A stretch of 64,000 bases of DNA, from positions 3,286,001 through 3,350,000 of the forward strand of contig JAKULF010000001.1 in assembly GCA_022661535.1 (NCBI GenBank), in the 5' to 3' direction. The notes below the pieces were generated by a model that did no database searches, was not told where the DNA came from, and worked only from the letters and a program-made list of their open reading frames with translations. The stretch comes from Eutypa lata. Lineage: Eukaryota; Ascomycota; Sordariomycetes; Xylariales; Diatrypaceae. Made by a program: the position numbers and the translations under genes. Shown one piece after another: positions 45,587 to 58,065 of the stretch (within the stretch, counting starts at the first letter, position 1; every line of letters begins with the position of its first letter).

Positions 45587-48500
45587 TCTCCTTCGAGTCG
45601 CTAGTTAGTTAGCAGCGGGAGCCCTGCTCGAAGGAATGGCCAGTACGGGGAAGGGCACTAGGGAGTACATAATAAGCCCACCTTCCGTCTCAAACGTTAG
45701 ACCGGCCTACCTGGTTTGGTTAGGGGTCCTGCCGAACCCGACTGAAGGGAACTGCACAAAGTACTTGGCTGGATCGCGCATGCTCCCGAGCGTAAAGGAA
45801 GTGCTATTGACGTCAATCGGTAACGCACTTTAATCACCCGGTTTCCAACCCCTGAAGGAGGATGTTGTTCAAGAAAAGTCGCCCCCCTGTTCCTATTCCT
45901 ATTCCTATTCCATTCAGATGGACAAGAAAACAACGCTGTTTTTTTACTGTGCCACATGATCACGTTGCTATTACATACAGCGAGCGTGACGAGATCATAC
46001 CTACATGTAGGTAGGCAAGTCCACTCTAATTGCCTGGTGGGCTCGTACTGCAATTTTCCAGCGATGGCCCTTTTTCGAGTCTCGCTAGCAATGCTAGCAT
46101 CATGCACACTCGGTTATTATTTCGCTCGGCTGAGCTGATCAATGGCAGCCTTGATCCATACCGAAACGCCCTTTCCCTTTCCCGCCAAAAAAGAGAGAGT
46201 AAAATCCAGCCCAACCCCCACACGCGCTGACGCATTGGTTCTGCGCACTTTGTACACATGTATCTTGCTTAGGAGGAGTAGTGGTACTTTTCTTTTCCAG
46301 ATGTCGCTTCCACGATCTAACCAACCGCCTGCCTGTGGAGCTTCCCTCTTGCGCGATGGCACGCGTGACCCTGTTGCACCAACTGTTCGGATCCGACAGC
46401 TGGGCTGGCTGAAGCGAGGCAAAGCCATCGATCGGTTGGGCTCAGCATGGCGCTGATGTCGGCGGACTAATGACAAAGATACGACGATCCTTGCCAGTAG
46501 CTTGCGGCTGTGTCAGAAGAGTCGGTACTAGTAGTGTAGTAAGTATGTAGGTAGGCAGTAGGGTAGGTAGACCCCATGATTTTGGGATTTAGACATAGCA
46601 AGGTAGCTAGAGATCAGGAGGCTGAACTAGACTCGAGCGGCGCCAGGCCTCGCCCCAACTAGCCCTACTAGCCAAAGCTCAGCCAGCAGCAAGCAGCAGC
46701 AAGCAGCAAGCGAGAAAAAAAGGGCTACACTAAGCGGGTGGTGTGTGTGGGTTATCGTAGCAATGCACGTAAGCGACGCGATGCTATTGGGTTCCGCCGG
46801 AATGGTTAACTCGCGCTATCGCATACGCAAATTGATGAAATCGGGGGTGGACGGCCTGTAAGGTAGGTCTTGTACGTATGCAGCATTCTGTATGTAGGAT
46901 GCGCAAGCTTCTTTTTTATTTTGTTTTAGCGCTACCTCCATACGAATACCGTCCCTTCCTTCGGTGATGGGGTGTTCGTTCATTCACACAAACACCACCG
47001 CCCCTCGGCCGAGTCCTGATTTCGGGAATTACGCAGGGCCGCTTGTGTACCCAGCGCAACACCAGCACAGCTCTTCCCCCAAAAAAGTCAGACGAAGAAT
47101 CCCAGCAGATAAGCATTGATGGCGCTGGCGATGCATCCACGTGGCCTTTGACATATAGTTAGGCAGTTAGGTAACTAGATAAAAGTCGACCTTTAGAGGT
47201 AGGCTTTGGTTGATAACCCTGAGTCATGGCTGCAGTTGGCGGAACTACGTCCGTATGACTGAATACCTGTTCTTTTCTGTCATGCCACTTTTCGGATTAA
47301 ATACCCTTTAGGGGGCCAATGCTGACACACGGTAACCAGGCAAGGAAAAAGATCCCAATTCCTAATCCCTATGTATCCCTATCAGACGGGTCAGCCAACC
47401 ACCCCCCCTTCATTCCAAGCAGCAAAGCCAAGCGAAGCTATCGCGGGCGGAGAACCAGGGGGTTTTGTAGCGCCTTGTCATAGGCATGGCATGGTACGAA
47501 AGTACGGAAGGGGAATTAGGCCAGTGTTACACTGTCCGCACTGTTGGGGAGTTTTCGGGGGGGTGGTGGGAGGTTATAAAGTGCTCACTGCATATCTCGT
47601 AACTAGTGCTTACAAAAGAGCAGATCTAGTTAGTCTTCCTATCATTTGATTTACTGGAAATAGGAATTAACTGCGAGGAGCCAAAAGGACTTTACGTCGG
47701 GCTTGGCAACAAATAAAAAAGGGCTGATCTTTTTTAGACGGTGACCGCACTCCGTTGCGGCTCCGAAGCCCCGAAACATCGAGAAACGAAACGGAACGGG
47801 ATATGATGAACTTTAAACTATTTCCTCATGGCGTTAAAGGAACTGAACTTCACTCTAACTAACCTGAATGCTCGCCCGGCTCGCCAGTTTAAAAATATAC
47901 ATATACAAGTACATCTAACGTTAGCTACATACCTAATGCTACAGTAGGACCAAGAGCAGAAGACCTTTATGTTGACTAAGAGTGTCTCTTGGCAATTAAT
48001 CATGGAGCTTTCTGGCCTCTTCTCTTCCCCTCATCTGGTAGGTAACTAACTGCATAATGGATATGTACGTATGTAGGCAAATGCTAGGCTGCTACATATA
48101 GTATTAGCCCAAGCCCTGGAGGAGTGGTCTTGGACTCTTGGGGGTTTGGCAGGTCTTGGGAGGTGCTGCCAATAGATCGGCAGCGATTCCGTAGCGGATG
48201 TATGGGAACTCCAGCCCCAAGCCTTTTAGAATGCAGCCAAGGGTCGTGGCAGACAGACGCTTAAATTCATGCTTAAAATGAATGGACCAAACCCTCGTGG
48301 CTGCCAAGGCGCCAAAATGGTGGAAACCCTTCATCCTCCCCCCTCCCTCTCCCCCCATGCCCTGCGGGGAGGGCGGCTATATTGCCTTTTCTGGGGGATT
48401 CCCGCTTTTTTAATAAGATGACAATGGATCTTTCTTTCAACATTGACCTCTTTGTACTTCTTCATATTCCATAACAGGACATGTACATTGGCTGACATGA

Positions 48501-49442
48501 GTGATACCACTACGTAAGAGACACATATGATACTCCACACAACAACATCTGCATTGACAGACACATAACTAAGTAGGTACCTAATACTAGATATGTAATT
48601 ACTTGAAAGGCGATATGAAACGCCCTCGTAATCAGAAGAGGTACACATGTATGTATGTCGTATGTCTCGTATAATATTCATGCATATCCCTACACATACG
48701 TTACTGACATAGAACAAAGTTTTAAAGTTTTCTCTTCTCGCTTCTTTCGTCGAAACTTGTTTCCATGATTATCATCAGCCCTAACCGGGTTAGGGGTTAT
48801 GCAGACCGCTAAACTTAGGGGTTTGGCCAGAAGATCATCTTTCTAATAAGGATCAGACAGGATGCCAAGTCTGTAATCCTATCGGTACTTCCCCAATAGG
48901 CATGTACCCCATTTATCTGCCGGAAGCCGAATGACTTCCGTCTAAGATACGGTGCTCCAGTGCCTGCTACGACAGCTTTGGAATGGAGGGAGAGAAGAAA
49001 AGGAAAAAAAGCGCTCGATACATACTTTGCTTGCTTCGGTCATCTCGTGCTCTCTCTTCCACCGGGCTTCTTGTCGGTAGCACCTCTGGCCAACGTTGCA
49101 AGAGACCACGATGATCCTTAACTAACTTAACTAGAGACTATCGGCGTCTATTCATATGGCGCCATTTCGGCGCCATTTCGAGATTAAGGTTACAGCCGCA
49201 TTGGAGTAATATTCTAATATGTGCGCCGAGAGCAGAGATCGACCGGTCTTCTGTGGAGTGCAACGGCATTAGCAGATGCGGAGTGCAAGTGCCGCGCCAT
49301 AGTGGCTAGTGACAATGGCGCATCTGCATACTAGATGTAGGAGGTGGTATCGAGACCAATTCGCAACCATCGTAAGGGAGGAATAAGTTACATAGTTGAT
49401 GCCCGGCAAGTGCGTCTTCTCCACTGCCCAGATTCCGCCTCC

Positions 49443-49495
49443 CAGCAGCAACAGCAGCAACGGCGGCGGCGGCGGCGGCAGTAGCAGCCGCCGCA
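49443..49495. repeat. CAG/CGG trinucleotide block in non-coding DNA
   Basis: CAG/CAA units run into CGG units and then into CAG/CCG units, all outside any supported gene. Confidence 0.8.
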
Positions 49496-49500
49496 TCTTA

Positions 49501-52500
49501 CATTACCCAGCCCGAGATCGCTAAAAGGTCTGAGATGTTTTCGGCTACCGACACAATTCGAAACCGCGGGGCTGTGACAGGTGACAGACAGACAGCGCGC
49601 TCATCTTAAATCGCGTACGGTAACAAAAACATGATCAATTTTTGGGGGTTTCTACGCGATTATTATGGAAACGGCCGTACCCCTTTCGGATAGCTGAAGA
49701 ATGCTGACCGACTTTGGGCTGGCAGATCGCACAGAACACTAAATTTATGATGGGTGGAGGGGTTGGGTGAAAAAAAGGTGACGAGATTGCATAGCAGACG
49801 GCAGTGTAACAGATGTAACTCGAAGCAGTGACTCGAAGCAGTGCTACTCGGGCATGAGGGCTCAAGTGCAAGGGTTCCCAACAGCAGCACAACGCTGTCG
49901 TGCTCGCTCACCCTTTAGCGAGACGAAAGAGGCAACAAGCAACCGAATGCGGCTATGGCCCCGTCCCAGAACGAACATGAAGAGAGACACAAACATCCCA
50001 AAAGGGGAGACTGGATAAGTACGAGAGCCCGTGATATCACGACGGGGACAACATCATATTCGGGGGCGCTGTGACCCGTTTTCTTAAGAAAGCTGGTACT
50101 ATCTATGTAAGAGGTAAGCTCGTCCGAAGACGAACGAACGAAAGAACGCTGATTTGCAGCTCGAACCTGCCAGACTCGCGCAGCGGCGTGCTGTGCTGAA
50201 TAATTGCTGCATAGTAAGATGGCCGAATGAATGAAACCTTTTGACCTGGCGCGGCCGATCGTGCCAATCCATGCGTCTTACTATGTATGTATGTACGTGA
50301 AAATTAACAGGGAAACTTACATACCCGCGACAAGGGCAGAGGCTTCGAACTATGTAGCAGTGCTTCTCTACTGTGACATCCCGAGACTTGGCATCGCGAT
50401 GCGTTACGTAAGAATGAAAAGTGCCGCAGAGTCCCGATCAACAGCCCCGTAACTAACTATTCTAAGCATGCGCTGAGAATGAAGTAGGTAATGATCATGA
50501 AGAAGAAAAAAAGTGTAATAATTCCCTTTACATAGAAAGGATAAATAAGAACAGGTCTCCAAATAATATTAACAGCTTCCTAAACATACTTATGCATGCG
50601 TGGGAACAGATAGGGCTGTCGTCATCGAGGAAAAACCACTTTATACGGGAAGTTCCTTTGCTACATACATATCATTCCCATCAGGGTGGGCCCTTCCAGG
50701 ACGGCTCTGGTTTCTTTCTGATGCATGCTTGCAGATAAAGCCAAGATCGTCGTATAATCAATCATGCATGACACATCAGAAGGGCCGTGTTGGGGAACAA
50801 GCCAAGAAGAATTCAAGGAGTGGGAGGGCCACTATACAAGATGCATCGTGACTTACCTAATCGCTTCTAGCTCTATAAGCACTACAGGCATATAAGGTAG
50901 AGAAATCGCCCGTCCACACGTAACGTTACTGTATATATAGTATAACAAATACAATCATTATTGCCAGATAAGTTGCTCCGTTTATCGTTATCTAAGGAGA
51001 AAATATCATCCGGTTTAAACAATTATTTTTCGGGACTTAACTTTTTATAAGACCAGCCTTAGCAGCCATATATAATATCTCCATACTTAGTGGGTTGTAG
51101 TTTAGTTAAACACCGGAAAGTTTCAGGGCTGGTCTTCCATAGGTAAATACGAAAATTCCGGCCTGGTGAGATCAAGACTTTAATATATCACGCTATTGCA
51201 TTTACATAGTATGAAAATGATCTGTCTGATATAGTTATACGTACGGTTAATTATAGCTCTTTTGAAATGCCATGCCACGACATACTATAGGTTGTTGTCC
51301 TTGTTAAGAAGCTCAGGTGCACGTGCACAGGGGTGGCTATTTAAGGTTGGAAGGGATATTCGGCAGCTTACATAAAAATATCAATCAATATGGCTTCATC
51401 CTACCTAGCACTACTAGACCTGAGACGAGAGCAAGTATTTACCTTACCCCCTTAGTACGTAAACACACGTAATCTGCATGGAAGAAGAAACTGCCAATTG
51501 TCCCCAAGTGTTGCTAATGAGAATAGAGCAACATAGTCTAATCCTTCACACGGATGACCGTAGATGACAAGACAGACCGTAGATGACAAGACAGACCGTA
51601 GATGACAAGACAGACAGTAGGTTGATATAAGAAATACGCCACAAAACGTGTCTAGACTTTTAAACGAACTAGTGGGAGTTGGCAGCTTTGTACCTAAGTA
51701 TGTCAATCATAATGTACGAAGTATATACATCAAGTACCGTACATAACCCATCTTATTCGGGTAGGCACTTGTGCTTCCTGATGATAATCAACTTAACTTG
51801 GAACTACAGTAAATCGAAGGTACAGTACTGAGTGTTTCGTATACAGTGCAAAGAAAAGGCTGGGGACTGTGTGTGGTACTTGATACTCGATTCCCTTGGC
51901 GGCGGATGCATGTGGGACTTGGCAACTTAAACCTTGCAGCCTTTACCTTCCATCCCTGCTAGAGTCCTGTCGTTGGCAAAATAAGCTTGAAATCTATGGA
52001 GAAGCTTATTATTCTAGGTATCTTTAATAATAAGGTAGGTAATATTGCTTATTACTTACTTTTTTATCTAGTCTTCACCGTTTCCCTTCCATCCCGCATT
52101 GCACTATCAATCCATCAATCAATCAATTAATCCTCCATCCATCCCTTTATCTAATACACGTAACTAAACTACTTGCTCTCCCTCTTATTCGATCGATCAT
52201 CTAGATGAGACGTGGATGCTTCTGCCCATACCTCCTCCCCTTTCCCGGGTTCCCGAAAATCTTCCTTCATTGTACCGATTAGGTTGCATGTGTGTTGTAC
52301 TCTGTGCAGGCACTCACCCAGCCCAGATATTATATCGATATCATATATTCACTTGATCGGCAACTGTTGCGCTGCAACATCTTCACCGGTTTAAAAAAGA
52401 AAAAAAGCCATTAAAGCCTGGGGCTCAACATTAAAAAAGACAAGAAAAGTAATTCCGTGATTAGGGCTGCATCAGCAAAAAATAAAAATAAAAAATAAAA

Positions 52501-54477
52501 AATCAGTACAAGTTTGTGGTGTCAGCATTTTCGGCCTTATCGAACAGCCAGGCTAGCCTTACTTTCTCTTACATATCTACCTACCACTGACTACCTACTT
52601 ACCTATCTGCACTTGCCTTAACAACAAAACCGCAAGAACAACATCCCGTTCTTTCCTTGCAGACAACTTGGACGGCTACCTAGGTACCCCGAACTATCGA
52701 CAAGAAATTCTCGGCTTAGTCACGCCCATATTTTGAGAAATACGACTTTGTGTTGTGCCAATATTGGTCATTCGAGTTTTTCTTATTTTCCTCGCTCTGA
52801 CATCAGCTGCAGCCAAGACGGCAAAGTTGAAATCGAGATAACAGAAAAACCATAAACGAACGCCAATCGGTTTCCCTAACTAGAGATAATTACCTCCCTT
52901 ACTCATTCTTCATTCCACTGTCGTCGGGCTCGGCTATATTTGTTTTTTCAAGGAAAATAAAATAAAATAAATAAAGCTTAAAAAGTAAGTTCCAAGGTTC
53001 CCATTTAAGTCAGGTAGCGTCCAACTCAAAATTCTTAACGTGTTCTGTTCCGCATTTTAGGGTAACCGGGTCTTTTAAGCCAACCTAATTCTTACCTACC
53101 AACCCACACAACCACCGCTTGCATCCTTGCGACTTGAGAGTTCCAGGTTGCGACTTGCGACTTCAATTAACTAAGGTTATCCTCGGACAGCGGCAAAAAC
53201 CGCTAAACCGCTAATTCCTCCCCCCCAAATTTAGCTGATCGGCTACACGTCCCAGTGGATCAGCACCGGTGGATCGCTTGCTCCTATAACCCGTTAATTC
53301 CTCTTAAATCTGTCACCGAGAACCTCCCCAAAAAGTCCTTTGAGAGTTCATTTAGTCTCGAGAATCTGATGGTTCCTCAACGACGTAACCTGCGACATCG
53401 TATATTTATTTACCTGTGAGCGAATTACTGCTTTTACCTAAAGCCTGGGCTTAAGCTTGAGACTTGTTCATTTTTCTCGAGCATTCAACTAAAGCAGGTA
53501 TGTATTAGTTGCTTTTGACTTTTCTTGTCGCATTTTCCTCCTAGCATTGTGCGAAGTTTGCCTGTATCACCACCAGAGGTGAAGCAATGTATGCCCCCCC
53601 ATATCACACACAACCTTTATTTAAGCCTGATTGATCAGTCTTCCCTTTCGCTTAACTTCAACGACGATAATATATTTTATCTTTAGAAGAAGAAGAGAGG
53701 GGAAAAACGTCGATAAGGCAAGTTGCTTCAGTAAGCGACGGTCTGGTTAGAATCGGTCTCTTTCTCATTTTACAGCTATGTTCGGCGTCCTAGATTAGCT
53801 GTGTCATTCCTGGATTTTAAGAAGCACGTCCTTCAATTCAGGGAGCAGCCTGCCTGCCTATGGATCGGCTCTGACGGCTGCGTGTCTAAGAACCAAAAAC
53901 CGAATCACATACATGTACCTCCTCGCACGATGCAGCCGAGAGACGTTTCAGTGTATCATTATATATGGCACCATGCTTGTCTCAAGGGCATGCAAGAGAA
54001 GCCTCCCCACATGATCTTGACTTTCCTCCACGACACCTTACCCCTGCAGCCCCATGCTTTGATTTTCTGTAACTGAGAAATTATTGAGATACCCGCTATC
54101 GGATGGAACTAACACTGAGTCTCTTCAGGAGAAGCCTTGGGCTGGCCAAATTGGTCGTGCAACGTCACGTTTATTATCTATGGGATTGTCCCAGCTTGAG
54201 TTCCCGTAGACCAGTGGAAGGACCAAAAGCAAACCTTGTCTTTGATTACGGGTGACCACATAGGTCAAATCTTGTCAGGGCTTTCGAGGATACCATTTCG
54301 CAATCTTCGCTCCGTCACCAGCCTTCTGGATGACCCGCCCTTGAGGGTCAGATGTGGAACTGAGGTGGTGGGAAGCAACACCAGAAAGTCTTCTGTCGGG
54401 AGGGAATTCCCACGAACTGTTGAAGCCTAGGTCTCACCTTTTAGGAAACGCAACTTTTTTCCTGGACGTCCAAGAAA
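49501..54477. promoter_or_regulatory. Probable extended upstream/5' leader region of the WOPR regulator
   Basis: No gene is supported in this stretch directly upstream of the pac2-type ATG. From about 52050 the plus strand becomes pyrimidine-rich with CCATCAAT/CCATCC words. Several short ATG-started frames occur (for example ATG TTC GGC at 53778, closing after six codons). Possible leader-intron signals exist (CAG-GTATGT near 53500, TTTTAG near 54444). A long transcribed leader with upstream ORFs is usual for fungal developmental regulators. Here it is an inference, and the transcription start cannot be placed by eye. Confidence 0.4.
51557..51613. repeat. Exact 19-bp tandem repeat, three copies
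   Basis: Three perfect head-to-tail copies of ACCGTAGATGACAAGACAG, followed by a partial copy. It lies in non-coding DNA about 2.9 kb upstream of the WOPR regulator ATG. Confidence 0.9.
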
Positions 54478-55926
54478 ATGGAGACATATCACGGCTATGT
54501 GCGGACGCCCGCCGATGCGATCAAGCTTTTCGAGGCCTGCCGTTTGGGGCTACTTCCGAGAGTTCAAAGACGGTTGTCCGAAAAGGAGCGGCAATCAATC
54601 AGGTCCGGGTCAGTGTTTGTTTGGGATGAAAGAGAAGCTGGCATGCGGAGATGGACCGATGGAAAGTCCTGGAGCGCGAGCAGGGTTTCAGGTAGCTTCC
54701 TCACCTACAGAGAAATGGAAGGCAAGAGAGGAAGTGGGTTTGGTAATTCTCGACGGAGTAATGGCAGGACACCCGACAGCGGCCGACTTAGTGACGAGGA
54801 CCCGGACGGTGAGCCTGAGGGATACAGATATAAGGCGGACGGGCTTATGAAGCAGTCATTCAGCATCACGACTTCCCAAGGCCAACACCTCCACTTGATT
54901 TCTTATTACTCAAGACCTCATCCCGGTGCCCCCGACTTGCCACAACCAAGCACTGATCCTTCACTTCGGCACATCATTCCAGCCAAGGGGATGTATCCTG
55001 AGTCGAGCTTACACGACTCCAATCCACCTGCACTAACTCGGGGCCCGATGCAACCATACACTAGTCACCACGGACCACCTGAACAGCCAGCCTATGGCTA
55101 TTCTTGGGGGTCACCTTCGTGGATCGGGCCGTGGCCCCCTTCACCAAATGAACATCCTCACTGGGCGCATGGGAAACTGACGCCCGATATGAAGCCGCAG
55201 CCTCTGCCGCAACCTCACCATGCAGCGCAACGGCCTCCTCAGCACCCATCTTTGACGGCGTCGCTTCCACTCCCACCAACGTCTTCCCCATCTAGTCAAC
55301 CTCCTATATACCCCAAGGGCATTAGCCCTTACGAACACGAACGCCAGATTCACGAACGTCAAATTCACGAGCGCCAAATTCATGAGCGTTCAATGCACGA
55401 ACGTCCGATTCATCCTTCGGCTGGCCGCCCGTATCAAGTGCCTCACCATGTTGCTCATGTTGCGCATGTTCCTCATGTTTCCCACGCCCCTCACGCTTCC
55501 CCTCACGTCCCACTTGCTCCGAGCCTCTCGCCACACGCACAGCAACTCCAACTACAAGCTGCACAGGCAGTCATGATCGACCCTCGTCTTGCGACAACGA
55601 GCGCACGGAATCCCCAAGGCCCTCTCCCCGCAATGCCGGCGGCACCACCGCGTCTCACCCCACCACGGACGCAATCTGCATCACCCCCTCGAACTGCGAA
55701 CTCCGAGACGAACAACAGCATTAATAAGGCTAGCTTGTCCGCTCTCCTCCACCCTACCCCGGCCAACTCGGAACCGAACAGCGCGAACCCAGCTAATTCG
55801 AACAGCGCCAATAGCTCCCCACGAGCCATATCGTCGGGTACAACGGGACCTCCCCCAGCAACTAATGACATGTCGAGAGAGGATTTCAAAGCGCTTCGTT
55901 CGCTGGATCGCAAGTTCTGCATCTAA
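54478..55926 (+). CDS. pac2: Gti1/Pac2 (WOPR) family transcription factor, Pac2 type
   Basis: A single exon of 482 codons from METYHGYVRT. The first WOPR half spans residues 1-84 (TPADAIKLFEACRLGLLPR, RSGSVFVWDE, MRRWTDGKSWSASRVSGSFL, TYREMEGKRG). The second spans about 115-147 (YRYKADGLMKQSFSIT, HLHLISYYSRP). The two are joined by a short Ser/Arg linker. METYHGYVRTP and the wording of both halves match the Pac2 branch rather than the Gti1/Ryp1/Wor1 branch. WOPR proteins are nuclear DNA-binding regulators of development, dimorphism, sporulation or virulence. The rest is disordered: Pro/His-rich, with HERQI pentapeptide repeats (55336-55410), an HVAHVPHVSH run, and a Ser/Asn-rich end. Long upstream and downstream non-coding DNA isolates the gene. 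Confidence 0.93.
   Translation: METYHGYVRTPADAIKLFEACRLGLLPRVQRRLSEKERQSIRSGSVFVWDEREAGMRRWTDGKSWSASRVSGSFLTYREMEGKRGSGFGNSRRSNGRTPDSGRLSDEDPDGEPEGYRYKADGLMKQSFSITTSQGQHLHLISYYSRPHPGAPDLPQPSTDPSLRHIIPAKGMYPESSLHDSNPPALTRGPMQPYTSHHGPPEQPAYGYSWGSPSWIGPWPPSPNEHPHWAHGKLTPDMKPQPLPQPHHAAQRPPQHPSLTASLPLPPTSSPSSQPPIYPKGISPYEHERQIHERQIHERQIHERSMHERPIHPSAGRPYQVPHHVAHVAHVPHVSHAPHASPHVPLAPSLSPHAQQLQLQAAQAVMIDPRLATTSARNPQGPLPAMPAAPPRLTPPRTQSASPPRTANSETNNSINKASLSALLHPTPANSEPNSANPANSNSANSSPRAISSGTTGPPPATNDMSREDFKALRSLDRKFCI
55336..55410 (+). repeat. Coding 15-bp tandem repeat (HERQI units) in the WOPR protein
   Basis: Five consecutive pentapeptide units (three HERQI, then HERSM and HERPI) are encoded by diverged 15-base copies in the disordered tail of the Pac2-type protein. 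Confidence 0.9.
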
Positions 55927-57754
55927 GGAAGTGGGCGCAAAAGATTAAGCGCACTAATGGTTGGACTCGTGGCGGGACCGGGAATACGCTTGCGGACCGG
56001 TAGCCACTTTGGTTTGCTACACAACATAAGGCATCACATCACGTACAGTGTTTGGCAATGAGCCAGACTCTATTAATTTCTCATCACTACGGGCGGAAAC
56101 TGCATTATATCAGGCGTACTGGAGGCCAAAATCGTTGGGTGGCTTTGGTAATATCCTTTTGCACTGCGGAGTGGCTCATCTCATCTTTCACTACAATCAA
56201 GCGCGCATTTACAGGCCTGGGCGTACTTGATCAAATGGAGTTTACGGAGGGGGGCGGATCTCTGCACCGGTAGAAAAGACTCTCGGGCAACTACGTTTTA
56301 TTATCATTCACCTATTTCTATTTCTTCTTTTTTTTTTTCATTACTCTTGCTGTAGATAATTAGATCGCATATGACGAGGCCACGGGCGGTCCTTTGACAA
56401 GCAAGTGCGTGCTGGAGCTGCGCGAGCTAGAGCCAGTTTATGAGAATCAGACATCGATTATGAACCACAACAACAACCTTGTCTTCCTTCCCCATGCAGT
56501 AACGAGTATCCGTTCCATTGCTCTCTCTCTCTCTGTGTGTGCTCTACGTTCTTGCAGCAACAAAAGCAGTAAACCTGGAGTTTTAGAGCTGTACGCGGCT
56601 TGGAAAAGCTGAGCTAACTATAGTTAACTACTACTGTCCGTACGACGCGTAAGCCTCTAAGACGAACTAGGCACCGTGAAGATGTAAGGTATGCATGTAG
56701 GTAGGGGAGTTATATAGCCATTACTAATCGCCTTGGCCCATGTAGCCAGTTTTAAAATGGGTATAAAACCAAGCTAATAACCAAATCATCTACACACACA
56801 CACATCAGTTCAGTTCAGTTATCACTCGAGCGGAGAACTAGATAACTTTTAGATGTTGAGACCCCCACAACCCGCGATAATAATAATAACAGGAGAGAAT
56901 TAAGTTAACAACCCCGATCCATCCTAAGTAACGCCCACACCATAACTATACCTATACCTACATGTACCAAGCCTACATACATACGTACACACATACCTAG
57001 TTGCCTATCTACTAGTAACTACATAGCCGTACTCAGAAGCCGTCTCGGGGCTGCCCAGGCTGTCATTCGGTAGCAGAAGAAGGAGGGATAGTAGCCCGTA
57101 CTTAGGTGGTCCCCCTTTCTCCTCCTCAGTCCGAGAGTTGAAACTTACTGCCTACGCAATCTACGTACATACGTAAAAGGGCATGTTGTCGCATGAACGA
57201 ACGCACGCATGAACCCCCTACGAGCGGAATCCGTTACCCCAAACGTAGGTAATCCTCTCAACTATTAACTACATACGTGCGACTTATATCCGGCAGAAGT
57301 TGCTATTGATAGGTCCAAGTTAGCCGCGCCGGTTACCGAGGATATATCTAACTACTACGTACACACAGATATTTCTTTGCTGATGATGCATGAGCCAAGA
57401 TTAGTTACCAAGTATCTAGAGTTTGGAATGGGTCCCCTCAACTACCCCCAGATCACACCACGTGGGTCTACAACCCCCTACCCTTGTCCCTTCGCTGCAT
57501 ACATACATAATGTACAATACATACGTTAAACTTCTGGTAAAAGATAACCATGTATGTACGTAGTTTAGGAACATATCTCCCCTGTTCATTATGTATCGCA
57601 TACGAAACAAATATGTACATTTCGGTACGAGCGAGCGAGTGAGGAAAGATAAAATTAAACATCTCGATCTCCGTTCCTTCCCTTTCTTTCCCTATGTAGG
57701 TAGTTATCCGCTATCCGCTATGGACGGATATAAACTCTTACCAACACGGTGGAT

Positions 57755-57793
57755 CGCCTCGCCTCGCCTCGCCGCGCCGCGCCGCGCCGCGCC
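57755..57793. repeat. CGCCT/CGCCG pentamer repeat
   Basis: About three CGCCT units are followed by about four CGCCG units in non-coding DNA. Confidence 0.8.
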
Positions 57794-58033
57794 TTCTACC
57801 TACCTAGGTATTTACATACGTTTCAGGCGGGCCCGGCCCCTTACGTTACGTCTTGGTAGTTACGTATTGTGCGTATATCGTTCGATAAAACCATCATCGA
57901 TGGATTAAGCCGTCTCATTAGTTTTTATCTTATTGAGTTGATGATGGGAGTACCAGCGAGGAGCTGAACAAAAAGAGGCAAGGTGAGTGAGTGGTGCTTT
58001 AGCCTCTCAGCCTCTTCTCGCTTCGGGCTTGGG

Positions 58034-58065
58034 CTGACTGACTGACTGACTGACTGACTGACTGA
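58034..58065. repeat. CTGA tetranucleotide microsatellite
   Basis: About eight perfect CTGA units in a row in non-coding DNA. Confidence 0.9.

Larger units (their letters stand above)
44601..49500. other. Gene-free DNA, part 2 of the 14-kb desert
   Basis: No coding region supported. Simple repeats are a CTG run at 45564-45586, CCTATT at about 45890-45912, AGCAGCAAGCAGC near 46690 and a CAG/CGG block at 49443-49495. The long opposite-strand frames near 46117-46476 have no protein-like order. Confidence 0.5.

Noticed and set aside
46117..46476. 119-codon minus-strand frame in the desert
   Set aside because: The opposite strand is open over nearly the same bases and both lack any domain pattern.
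50153..50230. tRNA-like B box (GGTTCGAGCT on the minus strand)
   Set aside because: There is no matching A box, D-arm or acceptor stem at the right distance, and the T-stem is imperfect.
53801..54076. 91-codon frame upstream of the WOPR gene
   Set aside because: It starts with GTG, not ATG, and has no protein-like features. Probably leader or promoter DNA.
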